A DNA stretch of 64,000 nt from Deinococcus roseus (GCF_014646895.1 NZ_BMOD01000014.1:62001-126000); one strand, 5' to 3'. Positions 26,163-34,346 are shown, numbered from the stretch's first letter. Translations and numbers: made by a program. Notes: generated from the sequence alone by a model not told the origin.

Positions 26163-26572
26163 AGCAACCTGGAGGCAATGTGGTGTCAGAGCAGGACATC
26201 ACCCGGGAAATCATGCTGGTGCAGGTCCTGGGGTTGTTGGTGCTGCTTTCACTGCTGATCCAGGCATCTCATGGTTGGTGCATTGCCTTCGTAGGGCTCT
26301 GGGTGGTCTTGAGTGCTGGATTGGTGCACTGGAAGACGTACCGCGATTGGATGCGGGAGATCTTGCAACGCAGTGTGCTGGGACAGCAGGAACGCCTTGT
26401 GCGGTTTTGTGATGAGGCTGGCATCACCGGTCCGGAGCGGGATGAATTGCTGCAAGCCCTTCCTGATCCTGTGGTTCTGGGTTTGACCCACCGGGAATGG
26501 TGGGTCATTGGTGGCGTGGTTGGCTTGCTGTTGCTTGCCCTGTGGTTTGTGTCCAGCAGCCTTCAGAGTTGA
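26159..26572 (+). CDS. Three-TM membrane protein coupled to DUF2726 gene
   Basis: 137 residues with hydrophobic helices at about 20-38, 41-58 and 113-133, and a soluble loop of about 55 residues between the second and third. Its ATG overlaps the previous stop (ATGA), so it is translated with the DUF2726 protein and may form a membrane complex with it. Its last ten bases overlap the end of the convergent gene at 26563. Family not recognised. Confidence 0.8.
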   Translation: MKQPGGNVVSEQDITREIMLVQVLGLLVLLSLLIQASHGWCIAFVGLWVVLSAGLVHWKTYRDWMREILQRSVLGQQERLVRFCDEAGITGPERDELLQALPDPVVLGLTHREWWVIGGVVGLLLLALWFVSSSLQS

Positions 26573-27042
26573 TTGAAGAGATGGCGCAGCTGACCTTCGA
26601 GGGGTGCAGGCGTTGGCACCGGCACGTGGATGCCCAGCGCCTGGAACAACATGCCCAGCAGGTACATCACCACATACAGCACACAGAACAGCAGTCCGGT
26701 GGTGCCTGCTGTGCCCATCAGTCGAAGGGCGTAATTCAGCAGGGCGGGATGGGTTTGGGTGAAGGTGCGCAGCATCGGACCCACTTTGCGGTTTTGGTTC
26801 AGTAGGCTTTGAATGGCCCCTTGCAGGGTGCAGGCCGTGAAACTCAGCAGCATGAAGCCCCACATCAGGGCATCAAATGTGGGCCAGTGGGAAACCTGAG
26901 CTGTGGGTGGCCCTTGGACCTGGTGGTATCCCTGTTGAAACACCGCGATGCACTTGGCGGGCATCAAACCCAGGATGCAACCCATGATCAGCACAGTGAG
27001 CCCGAGCGCCACGCTGACCGCTTTGCGTTCATCTGGGGTCAT
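26563..27042 (-). CDS. Membrane protein of about 159 residues
   Basis: Three to four hydrophobic helices (about 10-28, 60-78, 108-135) and a proline-rich stretch PVPTPAPLEG near the end. Its start lies inside the 3' end of the upstream secreted-protein gene (14-nt overlap), so it is cotranscribed with it. It may hold that exported protein at the membrane. Family not recognised. Confidence 0.75.
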   Translation of the reverse strand: MTPDERKAVSVALGLTVLIMGCILGLMPAKCIAVFQQGYHQVQGPPTAQVSHWPTFDALMWGFMLLSFTACTLQGAIQSLLNQNRKVGPMLRTFTQTHPALLNYALRLMGTAGTTGLLFCVLYVVMYLLGMLFQALGIHVPVPTPAPLEGQLRHLFNQL

Positions 27043-29239
27043 GTGTGGTCCGTGGTTGGGTTGCGCCCATGGTCACCCCGTAGGTTTTGGAGTGCGTCAC
27101 TGGGCTGTAAGTCCAGCTTTCATCGTCTTCCTGCTGCTCGATGTGCTGTAGGGCGGGTGGAGGTGTCTCCTCCAGGGGGGTGGGGTGCACTTCCACCTGT
27201 GGGGTGGGTGTTTTTAGGTCTTCGAGGGCCTGCTGGACCAGGGCAGGGTTGCCTTGCAGCACCTGAAGGTCTGTACCTGTCAGGGTGGCCACTGCGGGAA
27301 GCTGGTGGGCCACGTCGGTGTACCGTTTGTGGTCGATCTGGTATTGGACTTGAATGTTGCTTTTGTCCTGAACGGGAATTTTCCAGATGAGTTTTTTTCC
27401 GACCTGCTCGGGTTCTGCTGCTGGGATGCCGTCAACTATCGTACTTTCTGTAGCGTAATTTGCTCCGTGCGGCAGGGTCTCGGTGAGGATGAGCTGTTCG
27501 CTGTGGTCCGGCACATCAAGATGCATTTCTTTGCTGGTGGTGATGTGACCACCGGGAACAATCTGGCTGATGCCGATGACCTGGCGTTTGACGGTGTGCA
27601 GTTCGCTGGTGGGTTGCAGGAAAGCTTTGGATTGAATGTTTTGCTGGGCCGTCACGCCCAGCTGGATTTTCAGGGGTTTGCCTTGCTGAATCACCCCTTT
27701 GAATTCTTGGGGACCACTGGCCGTGAGGCCCTCCGGCAGGCTCACTTTGATGGCGACGGGGGTGGGGAGCTTTGAGGTGGTGGTCACCTCGGTGTTCACC
27801 TGCTGCTGTTCTCCTTTTTTGAGGTGGATGGGTGTTTCAGGGAGGTGCAGGGGAACGAGGTGTTTGATGGGGATGGCAGGCTGGGAGGGCTTGATGGGTT
27901 TTTCCAGTTGGGCATCCACTTTGAGTGGTGTGTAGGCCGTGACCAGCAGGGGGTGGTTTTGCTGGTGTTGGTCCTGCAGCGTCAGCATGGGAGTGGGGGT
28001 GCTTTGTCCGAAGATCTCCTGGGGCAGCTCCGAGCGGATGGTGAAGGTTTTTTGCAGGGCCTGGGATCCCCCAACGATGCCTTCCAGGGTGGGGTCTTCG
28101 GTGTGCCACCCTGCGGGCAATTGAAGGTGGGCTTTGAAGGGCAATTCGTAGAGGTGCGGTGTGGTGAGGGTGATGCCCAGTTCAGCGGTGGTGCTCTGGG
28201 GGCTGGGTGGGGTGAGCCATTGTGCCCTCAGGTGTCCATCAACCGTGAATTCCAGGGTGGTGTGTTGCGCTTCGCTGCTTTTGAGGGTGATGGGGGCGGT
28301 CACCTCTGTTGGGGTGGGTGTGCACTGCACTTTGGGGGTGATCCAGCTGGTCGGGGTGGTTTTCAGGGTGTTCATCCTGAGCAGGGAACTGCATTGTGGA
28401 AGGACGTGTTCCTCTTTTGCCTGCCTGGCATCTGGCTGGATGTGCAAGGAGATTCGCAGGGCGTTGGAGAATTGCGCTGTGCTGTGGCTGACGTAAAAGA
28501 GTTGCCATTCGCCTGCGCTGTTGCTGCCGAGCGCAACGGTGTCTTCTGCCCACTGCCTGGAAGGGCTGCTGGTGAGGGGAATGCGTTCTCCCTGGGGCCC
28601 TTGCAGGTAAAGTTCGGACATGCTGCCGTCTGCGTCGTAATTGCTGACTTTGAGGGTGGCACCCTGGTCTGTTTTTTCAACCGTGAAGCGTCCGACGCGT
28701 TGCGGCACCCCTGGCAGGGAGGGGGCATTGATGCTGACCTGCGGGGTGCTGACCTGGATGCCTGGGGTGACCCTCAGTTTGAAGCTGTTTTTGGCGTTGC
28801 CTCTGGTGTTGACGCTCAGGGTGTAGGTTCCGGCTTGCAGCATGCCCTGGTAGAACGGCACCCAGAGGTGGCCTTCTGCGGTGGTGAATGCTTTTTGTTG
28901 AATGGCGGTCTGGTTGAGGCCCAGCAAGGTGAAGGTGGTGAGTGCCGCTTCTGTTTTGCTGTAATTTTCGTCTCCCAGCTGCTTTGGTGTGCGGGTGCGT
29001 TGGGGGTTGTAGTCGTTTTTGTTCAGTCCGGGTGAGTAAATTTCGATGGTGAGGGGTTGCCCTTCCATTTCGGGAGGGATGGTGATCTGGTAGTCGTCTC
29101 GCAGGGCATCCCAGGGGTGGGTGATTTTGTTGCCCACGCTGACCAGGGGGAGGTCCAGCTGGTTGGGCTGGATCTGGGCGAGTGCTCCTGCAGGAAGGCC
29201 CATGTAAGCCAGGATGAGCCAGGGGGTCTTGTTGTTCAT
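27029..29239 (-). CDS. Large exported beta-rich protein (736 residues)
   Basis: The ATG at 29239 follows GGGAGGAACA; the upstream ATG at 29251 lies before that site. A signal peptide ends near GALAQ (residue 22). The mature part is beta-rich and appears built of Ig-like or DUF11-like repeats (for example FTVEKTDQGATLKVSNYDADG, TLTGTDLQVLQGNPALV), with frequent Pro/Thr and Gln. The last 70 residues are Pro/Glu-rich and unstructured. It has no membrane anchor of its own and probably sits in the envelope or S-layer region. The downstream membrane protein overlaps it and may be a partner. Confidence 0.82.
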   Translation of the reverse strand: MNNKTPWLILAYMGLPAGALAQIQPNQLDLPLVSVGNKITHPWDALRDDYQITIPPEMEGQPLTIEIYSPGLNKNDYNPQRTRTPKQLGDENYSKTEAALTTFTLLGLNQTAIQQKAFTTAEGHLWVPFYQGMLQAGTYTLSVNTRGNAKNSFKLRVTPGIQVSTPQVSINAPSLPGVPQRVGRFTVEKTDQGATLKVSNYDADGSMSELYLQGPQGERIPLTSSPSRQWAEDTVALGSNSAGEWQLFYVSHSTAQFSNALRISLHIQPDARQAKEEHVLPQCSSLLRMNTLKTTPTSWITPKVQCTPTPTEVTAPITLKSSEAQHTTLEFTVDGHLRAQWLTPPSPQSTTAELGITLTTPHLYELPFKAHLQLPAGWHTEDPTLEGIVGGSQALQKTFTIRSELPQEIFGQSTPTPMLTLQDQHQQNHPLLVTAYTPLKVDAQLEKPIKPSQPAIPIKHLVPLHLPETPIHLKKGEQQQVNTEVTTTSKLPTPVAIKVSLPEGLTASGPQEFKGVIQQGKPLKIQLGVTAQQNIQSKAFLQPTSELHTVKRQVIGISQIVPGGHITTSKEMHLDVPDHSEQLILTETLPHGANYATESTIVDGIPAAEPEQVGKKLIWKIPVQDKSNIQVQYQIDHKRYTDVAHQLPAVATLTGTDLQVLQGNPALVQQALEDLKTPTPQVEVHPTPLEETPPPALQHIEQQEDDESWTYSPVTHSKTYGVTMGATQPRTTHDPR

Positions 29240-29587
29240 TGTTCCTCCCATTGCAACGCAGCATCATAGAAAAATGGGTGCATTGTTGTTTTTCATGTTA
29301 CAGTATATTCAATCTCAATTGTTTGCAGCATTAAATGAATTTTGACCGTCATACTTGGGCAATTCCTGCGCAACATGGGCTTTTTTGGTTGCAGGGTTTT
29401 TGTTGTGGAAGGCGGGGTTTTCCCTGAGCCTGTGAGGAGAATTTTTCAGTCCTCAAGATGTCTTGGCTGATGACAAAGTTTCGGACAAATTTCCGTTTTT
29501 TGGGTGCTTTTGGAGGTGAATTTGTCCTGCTGCAAATGTAACGAATCGGTATCATTTGTTCAGTAGTTGCGAATCCTGGAGGTAAAC
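29240..29587. promoter_or_regulatory. Long regulatory gap with TATGAYGC elements
   Basis: About 350 bp without a convincing gene. It holds two TATGAYGC-type elements reading into the exported-protein gene: one at 29330-29353 (TATGACGGTCAAAATTCA followed by TTTAAT) and one at about 29256-29275 just before the ribosome site. The rest is rich in short A/T runs. Confidence 0.5.
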
Positions 29588-29872
29588 ATGAACAACAAAA
29601 GCTTTTTTACCGGACAAATCCATGGCCAGCAGGTCATGGTGGCAGTGGACAAGAGCATGCTGGATGCTGCTCACAGCATCATGAAAGTCAGAAAAAGTGG
29701 GGGCTTCAATCTGGAAGTCACCCAGTACGCCCTGAACACCACGCCCCTCGCTCCTCTTGAGCTGCATTACGATGCCGCCCAGGACCTTTACACCCTGCAA
29801 CCCAAACACCGCCAATTGCGCTTGCCTCAACTGTCTGCTGAGGCGGCTGTGGTTCCTGCTTTGAGCAGTTGA
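29588..29872 (+). CDS. Small unknown protein (94 residues)
   Basis: The ATG at 29588 follows GGAGG with 5-nt spacing; an ATG-like start at 29567 lies before that site. The protein is mixed alpha/beta with a basic middle (MKVRKSGGFNLEVTQY) and no motif. An intrinsic terminator follows at 29900-29920, so it is a single-gene unit immediately before the partition operon. Function unknown. Confidence 0.7.
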   Translation: MNNKSFFTGQIHGQQVMVAVDKSMLDAAHSIMKVRKSGGFNLEVTQYALNTTPLAPLELHYDAAQDLYTLQPKHRQLRLPQLSAEAAVVPALSS

Positions 29873-29899
29873 TGTGAACTGAGATCCGAATTCGACCGG

Positions 29900-29920
29900 C
29901 CCCCGCATGGGGGTTTCTTT
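29900..29920 (+). terminator. Intrinsic terminator
   Basis: CCCCC-GCAT-GGGGG followed by TTTCTTT, 27 bp past the stop at 29872. Confidence 0.8.
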
Positions 29921-29951
29921 ACGCCATCATATTATACCAAGTATATTTTAG

Positions 29952-30002
29952 CTACAAAGCTACAAGTAGTCTTGTAGACAAAGCCAAAATTCCATGTATA
30001 CT
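29952..30002 (+). promoter_or_regulatory. parA promoter with CTACAARG repeats (candidate par operator)
   Basis: TAGACA (29975-29980) and TATACT (29997-30002) are spaced by 16 bp; the parA ATG starts 6 nt later, a leaderless arrangement. CTACAAAG (29952-29959), CTACAAG (29960-29966) and the inverted CTTGTAG (29971-29977) overlap the -35 box, as expected for an autorepressor site. Confidence 0.65.
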
Positions 30003-30008
30003 AGAACC

Positions 30009-30752
30009 ATGAAATTTATCTCCGTGGCAGGAATCAAAGGTGGAGTCGGCAAAACCACCACCGCAGTGAGCATTGCCAAGATTCTCGCAGACCTGAACCA
30101 TTCGGTCCTCCTGATTGATTCAGACGTCGGCCTTTCCGCCAGCTACAAATGGTTGCACCGCAACCCTGACTACCCGTGGGGCCTCCAGGTGCGCAAATGG
30201 GAAGAGGTGCGCCGCCAACTGGAACAAAACCCCAAACACCTGCAAGAACAGGGACTGGATTATGTGGTGATGGACACCCGGGGCAGTGAAGACATTGAAG
30301 AACTGGTGACCCTGGCCCGCCAGAGCACCCTGATGGTGCTTCCCACCAAGCCAGATGGCCTCAGCGTTGAAGGCCTCAAAGACACCCTCACCCCCCTGCT
30401 GCAACACAAGGTGCGCAACTTCAAGGTGCTGATCACCGACTCCCCTGCCCACAACAGCGATGGGAAAGACGCACAGGATGAACTGGTGGCCGCCAAACTG
30501 CCGGTGTTTGCCAGCATCATCCGGCGCACCGAAGCGGTCTCAAAGGCAGCCACCCAGGGTGTGCCCATCAAAGATGCCCGGGTGTATAAGACCCTCAAAG
30601 ACGACAATGGCGAGTACAAAGTGGACAGTGAAGGTTACCTGATCCAGAAGTCATCTGGTCGCGCCCACAATGCCGTCAATGCCTGGCTGGACTACCAGCG
30701 GGTGGTGCAGGAACTGGTCCAGCAACTGAACCAAACAGCGGCCCATGGTTAA
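30009..30752 (+). CDS. parA: ParA-family partition ATPase
   Basis: 247 residues with the deviant Walker A motif KGGVGKTT at residues 10-17, the Walker A' region LLIDSDVG and the Walker B-like VVMDTRGS. It lacks the N-terminal DNA-binding extension of type Ia ParA, so it is a type Ib-like or MinD-like short ParA. ParA forms ATP-dependent dimers on the nucleoid and moves plasmid copies through ParB. The ATG at 30009 directly follows a -10 box by 6 nt. Its last 8 nt overlap the next gene, and the third gene is parB, so the operon is parA-x-parB. Confidence 0.93.
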   Translation: MKFISVAGIKGGVGKTTTAVSIAKILADLNHSVLLIDSDVGLSASYKWLHRNPDYPWGLQVRKWEEVRRQLEQNPKHLQEQGLDYVVMDTRGSEDIEELVTLARQSTLMVLPTKPDGLSVEGLKDTLTPLLQHKVRNFKVLITDSPAHNSDGKDAQDELVAAKLPVFASIIRRTEAVSKAATQGVPIKDARVYKTLKDDNGEYKVDSEGYLIQKSSGRAHNAVNAWLDYQRVVQELVQQLNQTAAHG

Positions 30753-31164
30753 ACCTCCACGCAGGGCCATGAACTTTGACCTGCTGGGCCTTGCCAGCCA
30801 GACAGCAGAGGGTGATGCGCCAGCACCCTCCCAGGCCAAGGAGCGCCTGCACACCTACCTGGATGTGGACCTCAAAACAGAGCTGGCGGTGCATGCAGCA
30901 AAAAAGAAAAAACCCCTGTACGTGCTGCTCAATGAAGCGGTCAAAGCGTTTCTGGACTGGGCTGAACCTCGCCTGCAAGCAGGCCTGCCTCTCCCAAAAG
31001 GACCCGAATGGAAACTGGGGCGCTTCCAGAGCTACCTGTACCCGGACCTGAATGATCGCATGCGCAATTATGCCGCCCTGGTGCACACGGACCTTGACAT
31101 CTACGAACTCATCTCCCTGGCCACAGACCGGTACTTGCATCCAGAGAGGTATGTGAATGATTAA
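30745..31164 (+). CDS. Ribbon-helix-helix-like protein between parA and parB
   Basis: 139 residues starting inside the 3' end of parA and ending inside the 5' end of parB (8-nt overlaps on both sides), hence tightly coupled. Residues about 35-70 (HTYLDVDLKTELAVHAAKKKK and following helix) have the strand-helix-helix order of RHH DNA-binding proteins. The C-terminal half is helical with aromatic residues. It could be the autorepressor of the operon, binding the CTACAARG repeats, or a third segregation factor. The three-gene order with an extra coupled gene is unusual. Confidence 0.75.
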   Translation: MVKPPRRAMNFDLLGLASQTAEGDAPAPSQAKERLHTYLDVDLKTELAVHAAKKKKPLYVLLNEAVKAFLDWAEPRLQAGLPLPKGPEWKLGRFQSYLYPDLNDRMRNYAALVHTDLDIYELISLATDRYLHPERYVND

Positions 31165-32056
31165 CGCCAAAAAGAAACCTGCGGGTTCAGGATTTGGTGC
31201 CCTTGCGGGCATCCAGGCAGAGGTGCTTGCCGAGCCCACCGCCCTTCCAGAGTTCATCTCGGTGGAATTGATTGATGCCAACCCCCACCAGACCCGCTAC
31301 CAGTTTGAGGAAGAACCTTTGCAGGCCCTGGCCGAAAGCATCAAAGCAAACGGTTTGCTGCAACCCGTGGTGCTCCGCAAAAAAGCCGATGGGCGTTACC
31401 AGCTGATCGCCGGGGAAAGGCGCTTGCGGGCGCACAAACTGGCTGGTCTCTCTGAGATCAAAAGCGTGATCCTCGACAAACCGGAGAGTGCAGATCTCGA
31501 ATTGAACCTCACCGAGAATGAACTCCGGCAAAACCTCAACACCTTTGAGCGGGTGGAAGCCGTGGTGCAACTGGTGGCCTTGCACTTTGGCAAGGATCCT
31601 GCAGATGTTCCCGAGCTGTTGTACAAGCAGCGCAGGCAACCCGACCCTGAGGTGGTGGCTTACCTTGAAGACATCTGCAAGAAGTTTTCCTTTGGGAAGT
31701 GGGACTCACTGGTGGCCAACCAACTGAGTGTGCTGACCCTCCCGGAAGACCTCAAAACCCTGCTCAGGCAAGACCGCATTCCGTACAAGCATGCCTTGAA
31801 ACTCCGGCAGATCACCGATGAACACCAGCGCAACCTCCTCACCCAGCGGGTGCTGGAAGAGGGCATGGGTCTGGAAGCCCTCACCCAGGAGGTTTCACGA
31901 CTCACCAGCAAGCCCACTTCTCAAAAGGATTCGCCCCGTGCCCTGGTGGAGAAGAAATTCAAGCGGGTGGTCTCCAGGATGTCTCCTGACCAGAAAGAAA
32001 AGCTGAACGGCCTGCTGGCCGATCTGGAGCAATTGCTGCTTCAGACAGAGCAGTGA
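31157..32056 (+). CDS. parB: ParB-family partition protein
   Basis: 299 residues with the ParB/Srx CTPase motifs: box LIAGERRLRAHKL (GERRLRA, residues 86-92) and the ENELRQNL segment near 118-125, followed by an HTH region (FSFGKWDSLVANQLSVLTLP) and a Lys/Arg-rich linker to a C-terminal dimerisation helix. ParB loads onto a parS site and clamps DNA, and it stimulates ParA. I could not find an obvious 16-bp parS palindrome in the window. An intrinsic terminator follows at 32102-32134. Confidence 0.93.
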   Translation: MINAKKKPAGSGFGALAGIQAEVLAEPTALPEFISVELIDANPHQTRYQFEEEPLQALAESIKANGLLQPVVLRKKADGRYQLIAGERRLRAHKLAGLSEIKSVILDKPESADLELNLTENELRQNLNTFERVEAVVQLVALHFGKDPADVPELLYKQRRQPDPEVVAYLEDICKKFSFGKWDSLVANQLSVLTLPEDLKTLLRQDRIPYKHALKLRQITDEHQRNLLTQRVLEEGMGLEALTQEVSRLTSKPTSQKDSPRALVEKKFKRVVSRMSPDQKEKLNGLLADLEQLLLQTEQ

Positions 32057-32101
32057 AGTCCCAGCTTTTTTGATTGTTGGGTGATGCCGTTTCCAAAAAA
32101 C

Positions 32102-32134
32102 AACCCGGCCTGCAGTTTCAGAGGGCCGGGTTTT
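32102..32134 (+). terminator. Intrinsic terminator of the par operon
   Basis: AACCCGGCC and its exact complement form a 9-bp stem, followed by TT; 46 bp past the parB stop. Confidence 0.7.
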
Positions 32135-32158
32135 GGGTGCTTCCAGGGCACACAGGGT

Positions 32159-32323
32159 TCATTTTTCGTGGGTGATGGCTTCTCTGAGTTTTTCACCCAG
32201 GGTGACGTTTTCCAGCTGGGCCAGTTCGGAGAGGGCCTGGTAGGTGAACGCATTGGTTTTCAGGGCGAACAGGGTGCGGTTCTTCTGGGCGTTTTGTTCT
32301 TTTTTGCTGTTGTTCTTTGACAT
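32159..32323 (-). CDS. 54-residue putative ribbon-helix-helix protein
   Basis: The small protein has a basic N-terminus (MSKNNSKKEQNAQKNRT), one strand (TLFALK) and two helices (NAFTYQALSELAQLE and VTLGEKLREAITHE), the minimal order of Arc/CopG-type dimers. It is convergent with parB. Upstream lies an inverted repeat with 13-bp arms (32326-32366) that includes the -10 box TATACT, a natural autoregulatory operator. CopG-type proteins control plasmid copy number or antitoxin operons; that fits the location but is inference. Confidence 0.65.
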   Translation of the reverse strand: MSKNNSKKEQNAQKNRTLFALKTNAFTYQALSELAQLENVTLGEKLREAITHEK

Positions 32324-32325
32324 GT

Positions 32326-32366
32326 TGAACCCCACGGTGTTGGTTCTCAGTATACCGTGGGGTTCA
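32326..32366. promoter_or_regulatory. Inverted repeat overlapping the promoter of the 54-residue protein
   Basis: TGAACCCCACGGT (32326-32338) and its exact complement (32354-32366) flank 15 nt. On the minus strand TATACT (32349-32354) touches one arm. It can act as operator or as a terminator for the 32371 gene. Confidence 0.65.
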
Positions 32367-32370
32367 GCTT

Positions 32371-32718
32371 TCAGGAGGCCATTGGGGGTTCTGCGCAGGT
32401 TCGGTGCAGGTCTGGGAGTTTTTTGAAGTTGATTTGCAGGGTGTAATCCCTGCCGTTGCGCTGGGAGATGCGGGCTTTCAGACCGTAAGGGGTGAGGCGG
32501 TTGAGGATTTGATGGTGGCGTTCTGGGTAGACGAAAGCGTCTCCGCTGGGCACCAGTGTGAGGGTGAGTCCACTCAGCAGGTCCTGCAGGCCCCAGATTT
32601 TCAGCAGGCTCTCCACCCCCCGGACTTTTTTGTGGCAATCGCTGCCCACCACGCCCACACCGGGAACTTCGATGGGCTTCTTGTTGATGGCTTTTCCGCA
32701 TATGGCACAGGTGTTCAT
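32371..32718 (-). CDS. Small zinc-ribbon-like protein (115 residues)
   Basis: The N-terminus has MNTCAICGK and later SDCHKK, a C-x2-C...C/H set that may bind one zinc ion. The rest is mixed with a basic C-terminal half (LKARISQRNGRDYTLQINFKK) suited to nucleic-acid contact. AAGGAGG precedes the ATG. The gene is driven by the shared plasmid promoter (32732-32777). It lies just upstream of the 54-residue RHH-like gene, from which it is separated by the 13-bp-arm inverted repeat. Function unknown. Confidence 0.75.
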   Translation of the reverse strand: MNTCAICGKAINKKPIEVPGVGVVGSDCHKKVRGVESLLKIWGLQDLLSGLTLTLVPSGDAFVYPERHHQILNRLTPYGLKARISQRNGRDYTLQINFKKLPDLHRTCAEPPMAS

Positions 32719-32731
32719 GCTGCCTCCTTAA

Positions 32732-32777
32732 TAACTTATCTGATTATTAGTATACACCATTTTTCATGTTTTGTCCA
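32732..32777 (-). promoter_or_regulatory. Shared plasmid promoter-operator, copy 1
   Basis: On the minus strand TGGACA, 17 bp, TATACT, then AATAATCAGATAAGTTA. The part from GTGTATACTAAT through GATAAGTTA is nearly identical at four other operons. Confidence 0.85.
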
Positions 32778-32934
32778 CTTCCTGACACCATTTGGTGTTC
32801 ACGCCAAAACGGAAGTGACACCCTGCAGGGTGTCACTTGGGTAGTATGCGAATGTGGAGATAGTGTGCCAGGGCAATTCCCCGTCCACAATCAAAATATA
32901 TCACCTTCAAAAAAATATTACAATCCCATAACAT

Positions 32935-34335
32935 TTAGCTGAATAAGATGCCCTGTTTTCCTTTATTGCTCGATTTTTCTTTAATGCCCAGAAAATTCAG
33001 GTCTCCTCCTGCGGTCTGCAGTGATTGCATTTTGCGGGCCAGGGCGCGCCCCACCGCCACGAACATCCCATACACCACCCCCTGTCCCAACAGCTGGTGT
33101 TGCAGCGTCTCAGATTCCGCTTCAACCAGAGCGTAAGGCACACCTTTCACCCTGGCATGTTCCATCGGGGTGAGCAGGCGGCTCTTTTGCGGATCGTGCG
33201 GATGCACAATGCGGGGTTCGGTGCTGCGCTGCTTGGCGTATCCTCGTCCGATGGTGCCACAATGGGAAGCCTGCGGCTGCAGCAGTTGCATGCGAAAACC
33301 CTTGCCTGCGGCCCGGTCACTGATGGCTTTTTTGCTGAGTTGAGTGTGGTCTTTCCAGCGGGTGCTGTCCATGGGAACCTCAGTCAGCACATCGGCCAGG
33401 GCCGTCTCGCCTCTTGCACTTTCGGGCATCACCTGCACCATGCCAAGGCTGCTGGCAATCACCACCAGTCTGGAACGGTCTTCCAGCGCCCCATGCTCCA
33501 GACCGTTGAGCACCTGCTCGGTGATGGTGTAACCCAGCCGTTGCAGGGACTGTTTGAGGGTGGCGTAACCGGCTGTGTTCAGGTATCCCGGCACGTTTTC
33601 CAGCACCACCAGAGCGGGGTTCGTTTTCCGCACCACCAGCACCACATCTTGAAAACAGGTGCCTGCCGGATGCTGCTCGGGGAGGGCCGTTTGGTGTTTG
33701 GCCCGTCCAGCTTTGCTGATGGCCGTGCAGGGAATGCCTGCCGTGAGGATGTCCACCTGGGGAAGGTCAAGGTGGAACAGGTCAAAAGTGTCCGCTTCAA
33801 TGGTGTGCGTGGCCTGGGTGATCAGGGGGTTGTGGGTGCAGGCATGATCCACGTACCGGGTTTCGCGTTCCACCATGAAGGTCAATTCTGCAGGCAACTG
33901 CGCGGACTGCAGGGCACTGTGCAAGGCATGGTCCAAGAGTCCTGCTCCAAAGTACATGGCTGCTGTGCGCAGGGGGAGCCCTGCCTGCAGGCGTTCGGTG
34001 ATCTGACGGATTCGCATCTGCTGTTGCAGTGTTTGGGGGTGCAGTTTGACGGTGATCTGGCCCTGGGTCAGCTGGATCTGCAATTCTGCATTCAGGTCAT
34101 ACATTCCAGCAAATTGTTTGCTTTCGATGTCCAGCACGGGCTGGTCGCGGTGGCTGGACACCACGCGTTTGCCCTGGGGGTCAGCCTGGATCCGCAGCGA
34201 TTTGTCTTCAGGCAAGAAAAAAATCTCGTATTTGGTGCCCGGCAAGAAACCCACCTGGGTGAGTCGGCGGCCTTCCAGCCACAGTTTGGGCTGACCGTTT
34301 TTGCTGTTGATGCGTTTGTTGATGGTGTGCAGCAC
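32935..34335 (-). CDS. C5-cytosine DNA methyltransferase with SymE-like N-terminal domain
   Basis: Methylase motifs are clear: motif I in MYFGAGLLDHAL (127-138), catalytic GIPC (200-203), ENV (246-248) and the DRSRLVVIA motif. The enzyme would methylate carbon 5 of cytosine in a specific site. No restriction enzyme is nearby, so it is an orphan. Residues 16-52 (KLWLEGRRLTQVGFLPGTKY and following) resemble the AbrB-fold SymE family, an unusual fusion. An ATG at 34347 lies before the GGAGG, inside the operator; the GTG at 34335, 5 nt after GGAGG, is the better start. Driven by shared promoter copy 2. Confidence 0.88.
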   Translation of the reverse strand: MLHTINKRINSKNGQPKLWLEGRRLTQVGFLPGTKYEIFFLPEDKSLRIQADPQGKRVVSSHRDQPVLDIESKQFAGMYDLNAELQIQLTQGQITVKLHPQTLQQQMRIRQITERLQAGLPLRTAAMYFGAGLLDHALHSALQSAQLPAELTFMVERETRYVDHACTHNPLITQATHTIEADTFDLFHLDLPQVDILTAGIPCTAISKAGRAKHQTALPEQHPAGTCFQDVVLVVRKTNPALVVLENVPGYLNTAGYATLKQSLQRLGYTITEQVLNGLEHGALEDRSRLVVIASSLGMVQVMPESARGETALADVLTEVPMDSTRWKDHTQLSKKAISDRAAGKGFRMQLLQPQASHCGTIGRGYAKQRSTEPRIVHPHDPQKSRLLTPMEHARVKGVPYALVEAESETLQHQLLGQGVVYGMFVAVGRALARKMQSLQTAGGDLNFLGIKEKSSNKGKQGILFS

Positions 34336-34346
34336 AAGAACCTCCA

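Noticed and set aside
29349..29555. 68-codon minus-strand frame in the regulatory gap
   Set aside because: Basic, Ser/Gln/Lys-rich, no ribosome site, and it overlaps regulatory elements.
29950..32100. A standard parS palindrome near parB
   Set aside because: No GTTTCAC-type palindrome was found; only the CTACAARG repeats upstream of parA are candidates.
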